Below the pieces are notes generated by a model that was given only the letters and a program-made list of their open reading frames with translations, had not been told where the DNA came from and ran no database searches. From a bacterium (GTDB lineage: Bacteria; Planctomycetota; Planctomycetia; Pirellulales; UBA1268): DNA of 42,564 nt. The number at the start of each line of letters is the position of its first letter. The first letter of the stretch is position 1. Shown here one piece after another: positions 8,701 to 17,114 of the stretch. The position numbers were made by a program, and so were the translations under genes. The stretch lies in the NCBI GenBank assembly GCA_029978085.1, contig JAPOJV010000012.1:1-42564 (forward strand). The letters are read 5' to 3'.

Positions 8701-10199
8701 GCGTCACGCACGAGGATGAGCACGTCGACATCGAGTCGCTCGATCCCGACACCGGCTACTTCGTGCAGAAGCTGCTTGGTCACGAGCGAGAGGGCTTCCT
8801 CTGGCAGAAGCTGCGGGCGCCGCGGAGCTATGACTACAAGAAGGCCGAGAACAAGTCGTACAACGAGCGGTATCGCATGCCGCAGTTCCCGTTCGACGCG
8901 AAGCAGCGGGAAGCGGTGATGACGTTCGTGCTCGGTCTCGTGGCGGAGCCGCCGGCGCCGCAGTACGTGCACAAGCCAGGGCCGCGGGAGCAGGCCCGGC
9001 TCGACGGCCTCGTCGTCGCCGAGCAGTACAACTGCGGCGGCTGCCACGCCCTGCAGATGGATCGGTGGGATATCCGTTACAAGCCGGGCTCGCTCGGCGA
9101 GGCGACCGAGATCGCCGACTACCCCTACCTGTCGCCGCATTTCACGGATCAGCAGGTGGCCTCGTCGCTCGCGACGGATCGGCAGGGGCGGCGGAAGGCC
9201 TCGCTCGTCGGGATGCCGCTGCTCGATCCCGTCACAGGCAAGCCGCAACTCGTCGACGAGGATGGTGTGCCGATCGAAGAGGGCGACGAGGAGGCGGTGG
9301 TCCATCGCCCCTTCATGCTCTGGCGCGACGTGCTGATCGACGGTGAAGCTCGTCAGGTGGGTGCGCAGAACCTCGTCGTGCCCGACGATGCGATCGCGGC
9401 CGGCCGTCACTACCCGGCCAAGGGGGGCGATCTTGCGAAGCTCCTCTTCCCGGTAGTCATCGCCGACGAGAAGCAGATCAATCCGAACGTGAAGCCGGAT
9501 GATGCCTGGGGCTGGCTGCCGCCGCCGCTGGTGGGCGAGGGGCGGAAGGTGCAGTCGGCGTGGCTGCACAAGTTCCTGCTCAATCCGCACCCGATCCGTC
9601 CGCCCGCGGTGCTGCGGATGCCGAAGTTCACCTTCAGCTCGCATCAGGCAGGCGCGCTGGTCAACTACTTCGCTGCGGTGGACGGGGCGGAGTATCCGTA
9701 CGTCTACGACCCGCGGCTCGACGAGAGTGCGATCGAGGCGAAGGAGACGACGAAGCCCGGCCATCTGGAGGGCGCCCTCAAGATCGTCACCAACACGAAC
9801 TACTGCGTGAAGTGTCATCTCGTGGGCAGCTACTCGCCCCCGGGCAATCCGAAGGCATTGGCGCCACAGTTGGAGCGGGTGCACGAACGGCTCCGGCCGG
9901 ACTACGTGCACAACTGGATCGCCAACCCCAAGCGGTTCCTCCCGTACACCGGCATGCCGGTCAACATCCCGTTCGACAAGCCGGTGAGCCAGGAGCTCTA
10001 CGCGGGCACGAGCGAGCAGCAAGTGGAGGCCCTCACCGACCTCCTCATGCACTTCGACCTGTTCGCGAAGCGGAGCCTGTCGCTCGAGGCCTTCCTCAAG
10101 CAGCCGCCGCCGACTGCGGAGCCGAAGCAAACCCAGGCCCGACCTGACGGCCGCTCGCCCGCCGATCGCTCGCCGTCGGGAGGCGTGGCACTAAACTGA
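5718..10199 (+). CDS. Giant eight-haem cytochrome c with PDZ-like domain (bc-complex associated)
   Basis: A 1493-residue membrane-anchored periplasmic cytochrome. One N-terminal helix (about residues 14-36) is followed by a long charged Ala/Leu-rich, probably coiled-coil region to about residue 255. Eight CxxCH haem sites start at residues 296 (CTTCH), 450 (CTICH), 505 (CLKCH), 541 (CYGCH), 745 (CLACH), 915 (CYSCH), 1106 (CGGCH) and 1363 (CVKCH). Between the first two, about residues 345-435, there is a PDZ-like fold (VSVVVPESPAAEAGLAVGDV). A His/Gly-rich patch lies near 957-976. Local repeats such as WLYSWLRNP and WLYSWLREP show duplication of cytochrome modules. It follows the cytochrome b genes, so it probably takes the place of cytochrome c1/f as electron outlet; that role is inferred. 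Part of the C-terminus is Pro-rich. Confidence 0.9.
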   Translation: MPATEQTWRNLKILHVVFGLVAIVLLLATVLMLAADHNRPWKKYARGFRNLETWSAAARVAEQDSAAYEARRTELEDQLAAARRADLDAALAKQFIAQVRTVPADAEAADRAQLDVDQLASQADPDERLVLRGDLLARLRDIAKRAKFREDLLAGALKLRKAELDKNRADYELAVAESLPQQRQTELLALADAKRAEVNAATLEFQAANTHRKELDATLLKLTADEDAAAKAVADHRAKLAQLQKTLADRKPNAGKAVLELPVLDAFNGPLRVDQLWLPQLTLNNNFRDVARFDRCTTCHRGMDKSVPGAPTEAAYKQSQLVSLRLPTPGSAPESTVTQGDGNAQLEKLYGFQLAPRGLFNADDPTVSVVVPESPAAEAGLAVGDVIAEVGGGKTLGRSVALTSLIETPQWGKPLTVEVRRGVPQPYSSHPRLDLFVGDSSPHPMKTFGCTICHQGQGSSTSFKWASHSPDSPKQAHEWHDEHGWFNNHHWILPMLPQRFEESSCLKCHHQVVDLEPSEKFPEPPAPKLVEGYHLIRQYGCYGCHEINGWSGPDKRIGPDMRLGPNYHEVAEALAVDGGLAQLGPTVGRWLEEVKSSPDGGAARERLREAIERDAAAGAEAKLSPRSHELASLLKDPETPGTLPKVGPSLRHVASKVGFDWLYSWLRNPQDFRPSTKMPRFFGLWDHLEGKGLEESMRYEPLEIRSMIHYMTQASAPFDYVKPYAGITAAADPVRGRKVVQLRGCLACHQHADFPEAQSTHGPTLSRIGAKAASNPRGREWLYSWLREPARYHPKTIMPNVLLEPETLADGSVADPAADATEYLMRSTENWKPENIPSATSLTQDERAALDELALMYLKERFPAARAEVILKDGLAAAQQTVIKGDEQLLAGLGQNRDATLLHYVGKKTVGKLACYSCHDIPGFEDGKAAGAALADWGRKDPSRIAFEQVSHFVMHQLAGGHGGHGGHHGHGPAADHGGSPAAGDDPFPKDLAYGVTHEDEHVDIESLDPDTGYFVQKLLGHEREGFLWQKLRAPRSYDYKKAENKSYNERYRMPQFPFDAKQREAVMTFVLGLVAEPPAPQYVHKPGPREQARLDGLVVAEQYNCGGCHALQMDRWDIRYKPGSLGEATEIADYPYLSPHFTDQQVASSLATDRQGRRKASLVGMPLLDPVTGKPQLVDEDGVPIEEGDEEAVVHRPFMLWRDVLIDGEARQVGAQNLVVPDDAIAAGRHYPAKGGDLAKLLFPVVIADEKQINPNVKPDDAWGWLPPPLVGEGRKVQSAWLHKFLLNPHPIRPPAVLRMPKFTFSSHQAGALVNYFAAVDGAEYPYVYDPRLDESAIEAKETTKPGHLEGALKIVTNTNYCVKCHLVGSYSPPGNPKALAPQLERVHERLRPDYVHNWIANPKRFLPYTGMPVNIPFDKPVSQELYAGTSEQQVEALTDLLMHFDLFAKRSLSLEAFLKQPPPTAEPKQTQARPDGRSPADRSPSGGVALN

Positions 10200-10273
10200 T
10201 AGGGATGCGGCCAGCTTCCGGCCGCGAGCGTCCTGCCGTGTTCGATCCCGCCTCGATGTTTCGGAGACCTGTC

Positions 10274-11050
10274 ATGCTCAAATCGATTGCCCGTGGTTTC
10301 GTCGTGGCTGCCGCCTGCGGCGCCGTGTCGGCTGCCCATGCCGATGAGTGGGGGTCCATCAAGGGCCGGTTCGTGTTCGGGGGCGACGCGCCGTCGGCCG
10401 CCGAGCTCAAGGCCGATAAGGACGTCGAGGTCTGCGGCAAGCACAAGCTCGTCGCCGAGGAACTCGTCGTCGGCGCCGACAAGGGCATCGCCAATGTCGT
10501 CGTCTATGTCCGCGACAAGGGCGTGAAGGTGAATCCCGAACTGGCGTCGGCCGCGGCTGGCCAGAAGCCCGAACTCGACAACAAGGATTGCCGGTTCGAG
10601 CCGCACGTGCAGTTCGTGCAGACCGGACAGGAGCTCGTGATCAAGAACTCCGACTCGGTCGGCCACAACAGCAACGTCGCCACGGTGAAGAACCCGCCGT
10701 CGAACAACCTGATCCCCTCCGGTGGCCAGACCACCGTGAAGTTCTCGAGCGATGAGGCGATTCCCGCTCAAGTGACCTGCAACATCCATCCCTGGATGAA
10801 GGCGTGGCTCGTCGTTCGCCCCAATCCGTATGCCGCCGTGTCGAAGGCCGACGGCAGCTTCGAGATCAAGGGCGTGCCGGCCGGCGAGGTCGAACTGCAG
10901 TTCTGGCACGAGAAGGCCGGCTACATCGGCGAGATGACCATCGGCGGCAAGGCCGAGAAGGCCGCGAAGGGCCGCAAGAAGGTCGCCGTCGCCGCCGCCG
11001 GCACGGATCTCGGCGAGATCGTTCTGGCCCCGGGTGTGTTTCAGAAGTGA
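10274..11050 (+). CDS. Secreted cupredoxin-like protein (copy 1)
   Basis: Predicted periplasmic blue-copper-like protein of 258 residues. The chosen ATG follows a GGAGA ribosome site and gives a clean signal peptide (MLKSIARGFVVAAACGAVSA, cleavage near AHA-DE); upstream in-frame ATGs at 10205 and 10256 would lengthen it. Candidate type-1 copper ligands are H131 (VGHNSN) and the C169-x2-H172-x2-M175 cluster (TCNIHPWM), the usual His-Cys-His-Met order. After it comes a small beta domain, YAAVSKADGSFEIKGVPAGE, like carboxypeptidase-regulatory/SpaA-type repeats. Placed between the multihaem cytochrome and the oxidase genes, it could shuttle electrons or deliver copper. Which of these it does is not determinable here. 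Confidence 0.83.
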   Translation: MLKSIARGFVVAAACGAVSAAHADEWGSIKGRFVFGGDAPSAAELKADKDVEVCGKHKLVAEELVVGADKGIANVVVYVRDKGVKVNPELASAAAGQKPELDNKDCRFEPHVQFVQTGQELVIKNSDSVGHNSNVATVKNPPSNNLIPSGGQTTVKFSSDEAIPAQVTCNIHPWMKAWLVVRPNPYAAVSKADGSFEIKGVPAGEVELQFWHEKAGYIGEMTIGGKAEKAAKGRKKVAVAAAGTDLGEIVLAPGVFQK

Positions 11051-11061
11051 AAGTCAGCGTG

Positions 11062-11943
11062 ATGGCCGCAATCCGGTTCCTGTTCGTTTTCAGCGTCTCG
11101 ATCTGCCTCGCCTCCGGCTGCCGACCGGCACGGGTCTCCGTGCCGGCCGGCGATGCCGAGGCCGCAGGGAAATTGCGGGCGACGCTCGTCTCGACGCCCG
11201 CGTCCGGCGGGCAGTCCGACGCAGCGGCGGCCACCGGCACCGGCTGGGCGACGCTCAAGGGGCGGTTCACATATGCCGGCACCGTCGGTGATCCGAAGGC
11301 CCTCGTCGTCGACAAGGACACCGAGGTCTGTTCCAAGGGGGGCATGAAACTGTTCGACCGGTCGCTGCTCGTCGATCCGTCGTCGAAGGGGCTGGCAAAC
11401 GTCGTCGTGTTCGCCCGCAAGACGACCCGCGTGAAGAACCCCGTTCCCGAGACGCCGCTCGTGTTCGACCAAAAGAACTGCGAGTTTCTCTCGCCCGTCT
11501 TCGCGGCCCGCGTGGGGCAGCCCGTCGACGTCCGCAACAGCGATCCGATCGGTCACAACACCAACATCGCCGGCTCGAGCTTCAATCAGCTCATCCCGGC
11601 CGGTGCGGGCACGGTCTACAAGCCCGACTCCGAAACCGGCATGCCGACGATGGTGACCTGCAACATCCATCCGTGGATGAAGGCCTACTGTGTCTTCCGC
11701 AAGGATGGCTACGTGGCGGTCTCGGCCGCCGATGGCACGTTCACGATCCCCGATCTTCCGGCGGGGGAGATGCTCGAGTTCCAGGTCTGGCACGAGCGGT
11801 CGTCCGGCCCGAGCGGCGCGGTTGGCCTGCCGAAGCCCGAACTCAAGTGGACGCCCAAGGGCAGGTTCCAGATTCGTCTCGAGGCCGACGAGGTGAAGGA
11901 TCTGGGCACGCTGGACGTACCGGCCGGCGCCCTCGGAAGCTGA
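11062..11943 (+). CDS. Cupredoxin-like probable lipoprotein (copy 2)
   Basis: Paralogue of the preceding gene, 293 residues from this ATG; a GTG at 11047, overlapping the upstream stop, is an equally possible start. The N-terminus (MAAIRFLFVFSVSICLASGC) looks like a lipoprotein signal with Cys as the lipidated residue, although the lipobox is imperfect. Putative copper ligands are H165 (IGHNTN), C200, H203 and M206 in TCNIHPWM, identical to copy 1. The same C-terminal beta module (VAVSAADGTFTIPDLPAGE) is followed by WHER and a short tail. Copy 1 appears soluble and copy 2 membrane-tethered, suggesting a mobile/anchored pair serving the oxidase. That division of labour is inference. Confidence 0.83.
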   Translation: MAAIRFLFVFSVSICLASGCRPARVSVPAGDAEAAGKLRATLVSTPASGGQSDAAAATGTGWATLKGRFTYAGTVGDPKALVVDKDTEVCSKGGMKLFDRSLLVDPSSKGLANVVVFARKTTRVKNPVPETPLVFDQKNCEFLSPVFAARVGQPVDVRNSDPIGHNTNIAGSSFNQLIPAGAGTVYKPDSETGMPTMVTCNIHPWMKAYCVFRKDGYVAVSAADGTFTIPDLPAGEMLEFQVWHERSSGPSGAVGLPKPELKWTPKGRFQIRLEADEVKDLGTLDVPAGALGS

Positions 11944-11961
11944 GCGGGAGCAGTCATCGTC

Positions 11962-13239
11962 ATGTCGTTGAACCCATCCATGAATACCAACGTCGCTTCG
12001 CCCTCGTCGTTCCGCTTCTCGTTCTCGGTGGCCGTCCTGGGGCTCCTGCTCGCCGCCACCGGCTGCGGTCGTACCCCGCCCGCATACTTCCGCCTCAACA
12101 TGGTCGAGGCCACGAAGCAGCGGCTCTCGCCCGATCAGGAGCGGCAGGTGGCGACGATCCTGCTGGCAATGTTCGGCACGCCCGACGAACCGGTGGCACT
12201 GCCGGAGACCGGACTCGATCTGGCCAAGCTGAAGCTTGCTGCGGGGCCGGTCCGGAGCGACATCGCCGGCCGCAAGAACGGCCTGTACCGCGAGCACTGC
12301 AGCCATTGTCACGGGATCACGGGCGATGCGATGGGGCCGACTGCGGCCTTCCTCAATCCCTATCCCCGCGACTACCGCCCCGGCGTGTTCAAGTTCAAGA
12401 GCACTGAGCGATCCGACAAGCCGACGCACGACGACCTGGTCCGAATCCTGCACAACGGGATCCCGGGCACGTCGATGCCCTCGTTCGCCTTGTTGAGCGA
12501 CGTGCAGATCGACGCCCTGGCGGAGTATGTGAAGTACCTCTCGATCCGTGGGGAGACGGAGCTGGCCCTGATGCGGGCCTACTTCGAACTCGACGACGAT
12601 GCGGAGGGCAAGCTCCCTGAGACGCAGGAGTTCCTGGTCGCCGAGACGCTTGTGCCCGTCGCCGAAAAGTGGCAGGCGGCCGCCGATGCCCGGATCGCCG
12701 TGCCCGAGATGCCCGCCGGCCTCGACCTGGCGACATCGATCGCCAAGGGCAAAGAGCTCTTTTATGGCGACAAGGCCAACTGCGTGAAGTGCCATGGGCC
12801 GACGGGCCTGGGGGATGGCCAGGCCAACGACTACGACGATTGGAACAAGGCGATCGTCGAAATCGGCAAGGAAGTGCAGAGCGGTCTGGCAAAGGCCGGC
12901 GAGACTTCCACCTCCGGCATGAGTGCGGACGAGGTCGCCGAGCATCGGGCCCAGCTCGCCTGGCTCGATCGCTTCGGTGATGTGCTGGAGGGGGATGCCC
13001 TCCGGCCGCGGACCATCCCGCCGCGGAACCTTCGGCACGGCATCTACCGCGGCGGTCGGCGACCGCTCGACCTCTACTACCGCATCCATGCCGGCATCAA
13101 CGGTGCGCCGATGCCCGCGGCCAAGGGCACGGTGCCGCCCGAGGATATTTGGCATATCGTGAACTACGTGTTGTCGCTTCCCTACGAGTTCGATGGCGAA
13201 CTCGGGGCCGATCGCACGCTGGTGGCGCAGGGGAGATGA
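11962..13239 (+). CDS. Dihaem cytochrome c lipoprotein
   Basis: A 425-residue exported c-type cytochrome. The N-terminal hydrophobic stretch ends LLLAATGC, a good lipobox with lipidated C35. Two class-I cytochrome c modules follow: CSHCH at residue 113, with a downstream Met in GTSMPSF as likely sixth ligand, and CVKCH at residue 274, with GAPMPAAKG supplying the second Met. Each module ends with the usual aromatic/hydrophobic helix (LAEYVKYL, IWHIVNYVLSLPYEF). It lies directly before coxB and could be the electron donor from the bc-like complex to CuA. Partner assignment rests on position only. Confidence 0.9.
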   Translation: MSLNPSMNTNVASPSSFRFSFSVAVLGLLLAATGCGRTPPAYFRLNMVEATKQRLSPDQERQVATILLAMFGTPDEPVALPETGLDLAKLKLAAGPVRSDIAGRKNGLYREHCSHCHGITGDAMGPTAAFLNPYPRDYRPGVFKFKSTERSDKPTHDDLVRILHNGIPGTSMPSFALLSDVQIDALAEYVKYLSIRGETELALMRAYFELDDDAEGKLPETQEFLVAETLVPVAEKWQAAADARIAVPEMPAGLDLATSIAKGKELFYGDKANCVKCHGPTGLGDGQANDYDDWNKAIVEIGKEVQSGLAKAGETSTSGMSADEVAEHRAQLAWLDRFGDVLEGDALRPRTIPPRNLRHGIYRGGRRPLDLYYRIHAGINGAPMPAAKGTVPPEDIWHIVNYVLSLPYEFDGELGADRTLVAQGR

Positions 13240-13289
13240 GCGGGCTGCGAACGCCCGGTGCCGGAAACGCCTGAGTCAGGAGCGAAGTC

Positions 13290-14090
13290 GTGCGGAATCG
13301 TCTGTCGGGAATCTTCTGGGGCCTGCTGTTCCTCGCCGTGCCGGTGCTCGGCGTGGCGACGTTCGCGGTTGCGCCGGCGTTCGACCACTGGCTGCCCAAG
13401 GACGTCTCGACGCACGGGACGCAGATCGACTCGCTCTTCTACTTCATCCTGGCCCTGACCGGGATCGTGTTCGTGGTCACCGAGGTGCTGCTCTTCTGGT
13501 TTATCTGGAAGTACGACGCGGCGAAGAACGACCGGCCCGCGACCTACATCCATGGCAGCCACACGCTCGAAGTGGTGTGGACCATCATTCCGGCGGCCAC
13601 GCTCCTCTTCCTCGCGATCTACCAGATGAACGCCTGGGCCGACGTGAAGATGCGGCGTCCCGACATGCCGCCGACGGTCGAGGTGGTGGCACGGCAGTTC
13701 GAGTGGCGGCTGCGGTATCCAGGCCGTGACGGCGAACTCGGTACGCCCGATGACCTGCACCTGACTAACGATCTCCATCTGCCGATTGACGAGGACGTGC
13801 TCATCCAGCTCAAAAGCATGGACGTGCTCCACAGCTTCTTTCTGCCCAACGTGCGGATCAAGCAGGACGCCGTGCCGGGCATGAAGATCCCCGTCTGGTT
13901 CAAGGCCCGTGAGGCCGGCGAGTTCGATATCGTCTGTGCCGAACTCTGCGGCTGGGGCCATTACAAGATGAAGGGGCGTGTGACGTTCGAGCCCCGGGCG
14001 GCGTTCGACGCCTGGTTGGAGCGGAAGTACGCCGAGCAGGAGGCCACGCAGCCCGCGCCCGAGGCCGGCGAATCGCTGGCCGCCAACTGA
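13290..14090 (+). CDS. coxB: Cytochrome c oxidase subunit II
   Basis: Carries the CuA electron-entry site of the aa3 oxidase. The GTG start is preceded by AGGAG at a suitable distance. Two N-terminal helices (about 8-28 and 48-72, with a further one at 94-112) precede a cupredoxin domain facing the periplasm. CuA ligands are visible: H181 (DVLHSFF), C216-A-E218-L-C220, H224 and M227 in CAELCGWGHYKM. The FEW motif ending at W139 is the docking tryptophan region. No cytochrome c domain is fused to the C-terminus, consistent with separate haem donors encoded upstream. Length 266 residues is normal. Confidence 0.97.
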   Translation: MRNRLSGIFWGLLFLAVPVLGVATFAVAPAFDHWLPKDVSTHGTQIDSLFYFILALTGIVFVVTEVLLFWFIWKYDAAKNDRPATYIHGSHTLEVVWTIIPAATLLFLAIYQMNAWADVKMRRPDMPPTVEVVARQFEWRLRYPGRDGELGTPDDLHLTNDLHLPIDEDVLIQLKSMDVLHSFFLPNVRIKQDAVPGMKIPVWFKAREAGEFDIVCAELCGWGHYKMKGRVTFEPRAAFDAWLERKYAEQEATQPAPEAGESLAAN

Positions 14091-14134
14091 ACGCATTCGA
14101 TCACACAGTCCGAGAGGAATCCGGAGACACGACC

Positions 14135-15955
14135 ATGACACCTCCCGCCGCCACCGCTGTCGATCACGGCCACGTCACCGTGTCCGCGCCGGCCCATGCC
14201 CCGAAGGGCGGACTCGGCCACTTCCTCTCGACCTACGTCTTCTCCAAAGACCACAAGGTCATCGGCCTGCAGTTCCTGTTCTCGACGCTGGTGTGGTTCC
14301 TCATCGGCGGCCTGCTCGCGCTGGCCGTCCGCTGGCAGGTGGCCTGGCCGTGGTCCGACGTGCCGGTGCTCGGCAAGCTCTTCGCCCAAGAGGGCGGCCA
14401 AATGGCCCCCGAGTTCTACACGATGCTCTTCACGATGCATGCGTCGGTGATGATCTTCCTCGTGATCATTCCGATCCTCGCGGGAGCGTTCGGCAACTAC
14501 CTGATCCCGCTCATGATCGGGGCCGACGACATGGCGTTCCCCACGCTCAACATGCTGTCGTACTGGTTCATGTGGCCGGCGTTCTTCTTCTTCGGTGCCA
14601 GCTTCTTCGTGGAAGGTGGCGCGGCGTCCGGTGGCTGGACGAGCTACCCGCCGCTCTCCACCAACACGGCCTCGTCGCCGGCGAGCGGCTGGGGGCAGAC
14701 GCTCTGGCTCCTGGGCCTGACGATGGTCGGCGTGTCGTCGATGCTTGGGAGTGTCAATTACATGACGACCATCATCCTCATGCGGGCTCCGGGCATGACG
14801 ATGTTCCGGCTGCCGATGACGATCTGGGGCATGTTCATCACCGCGATCCTCCAGGCGTTCGCCCTGCCGGTGCTCACCGCCGCCGGGTTCATGCAGCTGG
14901 CTGACCGGACGCTCGGCACCGGCTTCTTCTCCCCCGAAGGCCTGATCGTCAACAATGCCGTGCCGGGCGCCGGTGGCGGCCAGCCGCTCCTCTGGCAGCA
15001 CCTCTTCTGGTTCTACAGCCACCCCGCCGTCTACATCATGATCCTCCCGGCGATGGGCATGGTGAGCGACATCCTCACCACGTTCGCCCGCAAGCCGCTC
15101 TTCGGCTACCGGCCGATGGTCTACTCCGTGGCGGGCATCGCCGGCCTGGGCTTCATCGTCTGGGGCCACCACATGTTCATGTCGGGCATGAACCCGGCCC
15201 TCGGCATCACGTTCATGGTGTCGACCATGATGATCGCCCTGCCGAGCGCCGTGAAGACGTTCAACTGGCTGGGCACGATCTGGGGCGGCCGCATTCAGTT
15301 CACGACGAGCATGCTCTTCGCCCTCGCCTTCGTGTCGATGTTCATCATCGGCGGCCTGTCGGGCATCTTCATGGCGGCCACGCCCGTCGACATCTTCATC
15401 CACGACACCTACTTCATCGTGGCCCATTTCCACTACGTGCTCTTCGCCGGTACGGCGATGGGCGTCTGGGCGGCGATCTACTTCTGGTTTCCGAAGATGT
15501 TCGGCCGCACGATGAACGAGTTCTGGGGGAAGGTGCACTTCTTCCTCACGTTCATCTTCATGAACGGCACCTTCTTTACGATGCACATCCTCGGGGCCGT
15601 CGGGTTCCCCCGTCGGCTGGCCGATGCCTACCATTACGAGACGTTCCACCACCTCCAGCCGCTCAATGCGTTCATGACGTGGTGTGCGATCGGCATGGTC
15701 GCCTCGCAGATCATTTTCGCGGCGAACTTCTTCTGGAGCATGTTCTACGGCCCGGTCGCCGGCCGGAATCCGTGGAATGCCAACACGCTCGAATGGACCG
15801 CGCCGAGCCCGCCGGGCCACGGCAACTTCGACTTCCAGCCGGTCGTGCACCGTGGCCCCTACGAGTACTCCGTGCCCGGCTGCGAGAAGGACCACCTCAT
15901 GCAGACCGATCCGCCGAACGCGGCCGCTGCGGCGGCGGCCCTGGCGGCGCACTGA
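14135..15955 (+). CDS. coxA: Cytochrome c oxidase subunit I, A2-type
   Basis: Catalytic subunit of the haem-copper oxidase, reducing O2 and pumping protons. Ligands: H102 (haem a, TMHASV), H296 and Y300 (CuB and cross-linked Tyr, YSHPAVY), H345-H346 (CuB, GHHMF), H431 (haem a3) and H433 (haem a) in HFHYVLF. K374 (AVKTFNW) marks the K-channel. The helix-VI motif has YS before HPAVY and no Glu, which defines the A2 subfamily. A GGAG ribosome site precedes the ATG. The N-terminus has an added polar stretch with several His, and the C-terminal tail after helix XII is about 75 residues. Length 606. Confidence 0.98.
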   Translation: MTPPAATAVDHGHVTVSAPAHAPKGGLGHFLSTYVFSKDHKVIGLQFLFSTLVWFLIGGLLALAVRWQVAWPWSDVPVLGKLFAQEGGQMAPEFYTMLFTMHASVMIFLVIIPILAGAFGNYLIPLMIGADDMAFPTLNMLSYWFMWPAFFFFGASFFVEGGAASGGWTSYPPLSTNTASSPASGWGQTLWLLGLTMVGVSSMLGSVNYMTTIILMRAPGMTMFRLPMTIWGMFITAILQAFALPVLTAAGFMQLADRTLGTGFFSPEGLIVNNAVPGAGGGQPLLWQHLFWFYSHPAVYIMILPAMGMVSDILTTFARKPLFGYRPMVYSVAGIAGLGFIVWGHHMFMSGMNPALGITFMVSTMMIALPSAVKTFNWLGTIWGGRIQFTTSMLFALAFVSMFIIGGLSGIFMAATPVDIFIHDTYFIVAHFHYVLFAGTAMGVWAAIYFWFPKMFGRTMNEFWGKVHFFLTFIFMNGTFFTMHILGAVGFPRRLADAYHYETFHHLQPLNAFMTWCAIGMVASQIIFAANFFWSMFYGPVAGRNPWNANTLEWTAPSPPGHGNFDFQPVVHRGPYEYSVPGCEKDHLMQTDPPNAAAAAAALAAH

Positions 15956-16030
15956 AGGTATAGAGAAGCCCGAGGCGCGAGCCGAGAGGAAACGATACGC
16001 ACAAGACCGCAGTCCATTGCGTTGGCGCCG

Positions 16031-16101
16031 GCGAGGGACGGTGCGAGTTCCCTCGCTGAAGGCCGCGGCGGCCTAAGGCTCGGGATCCTCGCACCGATCC
16101 C
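16031..16101 (+). other. Cluster of stem-loops between coxA and ctaA
   Basis: In the 190-base spacer after coxA there are three inverted repeats: GCGAGGGA (16031-16038) with its complement at 16049-16056; GGCCGC/GCGGCC at 16061-16073; and GGGATC (16082-16087) with its complement at 16096-16101. No U-run follows any of them. They could act as processing, stability or attenuation elements separating the structural oxidase genes from the haem A genes. The function is unproven. Confidence 0.4.
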
Positions 16102-16145
16102 TCACCTTCCCGCTGCGGTTTGCAGAAAGCGGCCATCATCATTCC

Positions 16146-17114
16146 ATGTCTCAATCGTCTTCGACAACCTGGAACTGGCCGCACCTGGTGAGCTGCATGC
16201 TCGTCGGGGTGACGGCGGTGCTGTTGTCGTTCGGGGCGCTCGTGACGACGTACGAGGCGGCGATGGCTGTGCCCGACTGGCCGGGCACCTACGGCCACAA
16301 CATGTTCCTGTTTCCGTTCGCTGAGTGGTTTCACGGCCCCTGGGATCTGTTTCTGGAGCACGGGCACCGGCTGCTCGGGGCGCTCGTGGGAATGATCACG
16401 CTCGTGATGGTTGCCGTCGTCTGGCGGTCGGGTGCGTCGCCCGCCGTGCGGGCGCTGGCGGCGGCCGCGGTGCTGCTCGTGGTGGTGCAGGGGCTGCTCG
16501 GTGGTGCCCGCGTATTGCTCGATGACAAGACCGTCGCGAAGGTGCATGCCTGCACCGGACCGCTGTTCTTCGCCGTGGCCGTGGCGGTGGCCACGTTGAC
16601 TCGTCGCCGTGTCATGGATTCTCCGGCCGGCGGGAGTCGTGCAGCTGCCGCGCTGCTCGTCGCGTCGTACGTGCAGCTCGTGGCCGGGGCCCAGCTGCGG
16701 CATGCCGATGCGACGATCGACCCCGGCACGTTCGGCTGGCTCGTCGCCCTGCACCTCTTCGGGGCCTGTGCGGTCGCGGCGCTCGCCGCGGCGGCTCTGG
16801 CGGGCGTGCCCGACGGGCCGTCGCCGGCACGGTGGTGGGCGCGGACCCTCGTGGCGGTCGTCGTCTGCCAGTTTCTGCTCGGTGGCGGTGCCTGGATCGC
16901 CAACTGGGGCATGCCCGATGGCATCCTGCCGGAGGCCTGGCAGTCGGCTGACGCCCGGTTGGCTCGCAGTGCCTGGTCGGCCTGGGTGGTCACCGGCCAC
17001 GTCGTGCTCGGCATGCTGATCCTGGGCGGCTCGGTCGTGCTTGCGATCGTGTCCGGGGCGTTCGGCCGCGGTCGGCTCACGAAGCCTGCTGCCGGTGAGA
17101 GGGCCTTCGCATGA
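16146..17114 (+). CDS. ctaA: Haem A synthase (COX15/CtaA family)
   Basis: Oxidises the C8 methyl of haem O to a formyl group to make haem A for the oxidase. The 322-residue protein has about eight membrane helices and the family histidines: LEHGHRLLGALVG near residue 75, KVHACTG near 128, ALHLFGA near 200 and TGHVVLG near 286. These are the pairs that bind haem in each four-helix half. The EHxHR motif near the first pair is diagnostic. The gene stop overlaps the ctaB start (ATGA), so both haem-modifying enzymes are probably translated together. Confidence 0.93.
   Translation: MSQSSSTTWNWPHLVSCMLVGVTAVLLSFGALVTTYEAAMAVPDWPGTYGHNMFLFPFAEWFHGPWDLFLEHGHRLLGALVGMITLVMVAVVWRSGASPAVRALAAAAVLLVVVQGLLGGARVLLDDKTVAKVHACTGPLFFAVAVAVATLTRRRVMDSPAGGSRAAAALLVASYVQLVAGAQLRHADATIDPGTFGWLVALHLFGACAVAALAAAALAGVPDGPSPARWWARTLVAVVVCQFLLGGGAWIANWGMPDGILPEAWQSADARLARSAWSAWVVTGHVVLGMLILGGSVVLAIVSGAFGRGRLTKPAAGERAFA

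Noticed and set aside
6999-10130. 1043-codon minus-strand frame
   Set aside because: Lies opposite the eight-haem cytochrome, whose CxxCH motifs settle the coding strand; the antisense product is low-complexity His/Arg/Leu sequence.
11041-13155. 704-codon minus-strand frame
   Set aside because: Antisense to the cupredoxin-like and dihaem genes, which have clear signals and motifs.
13961-15952. 663-codon minus-strand frame rich in Glu/His/Arg
   Set aside because: Mirror of coxA, whose haem and copper ligands are all in place on the plus strand.
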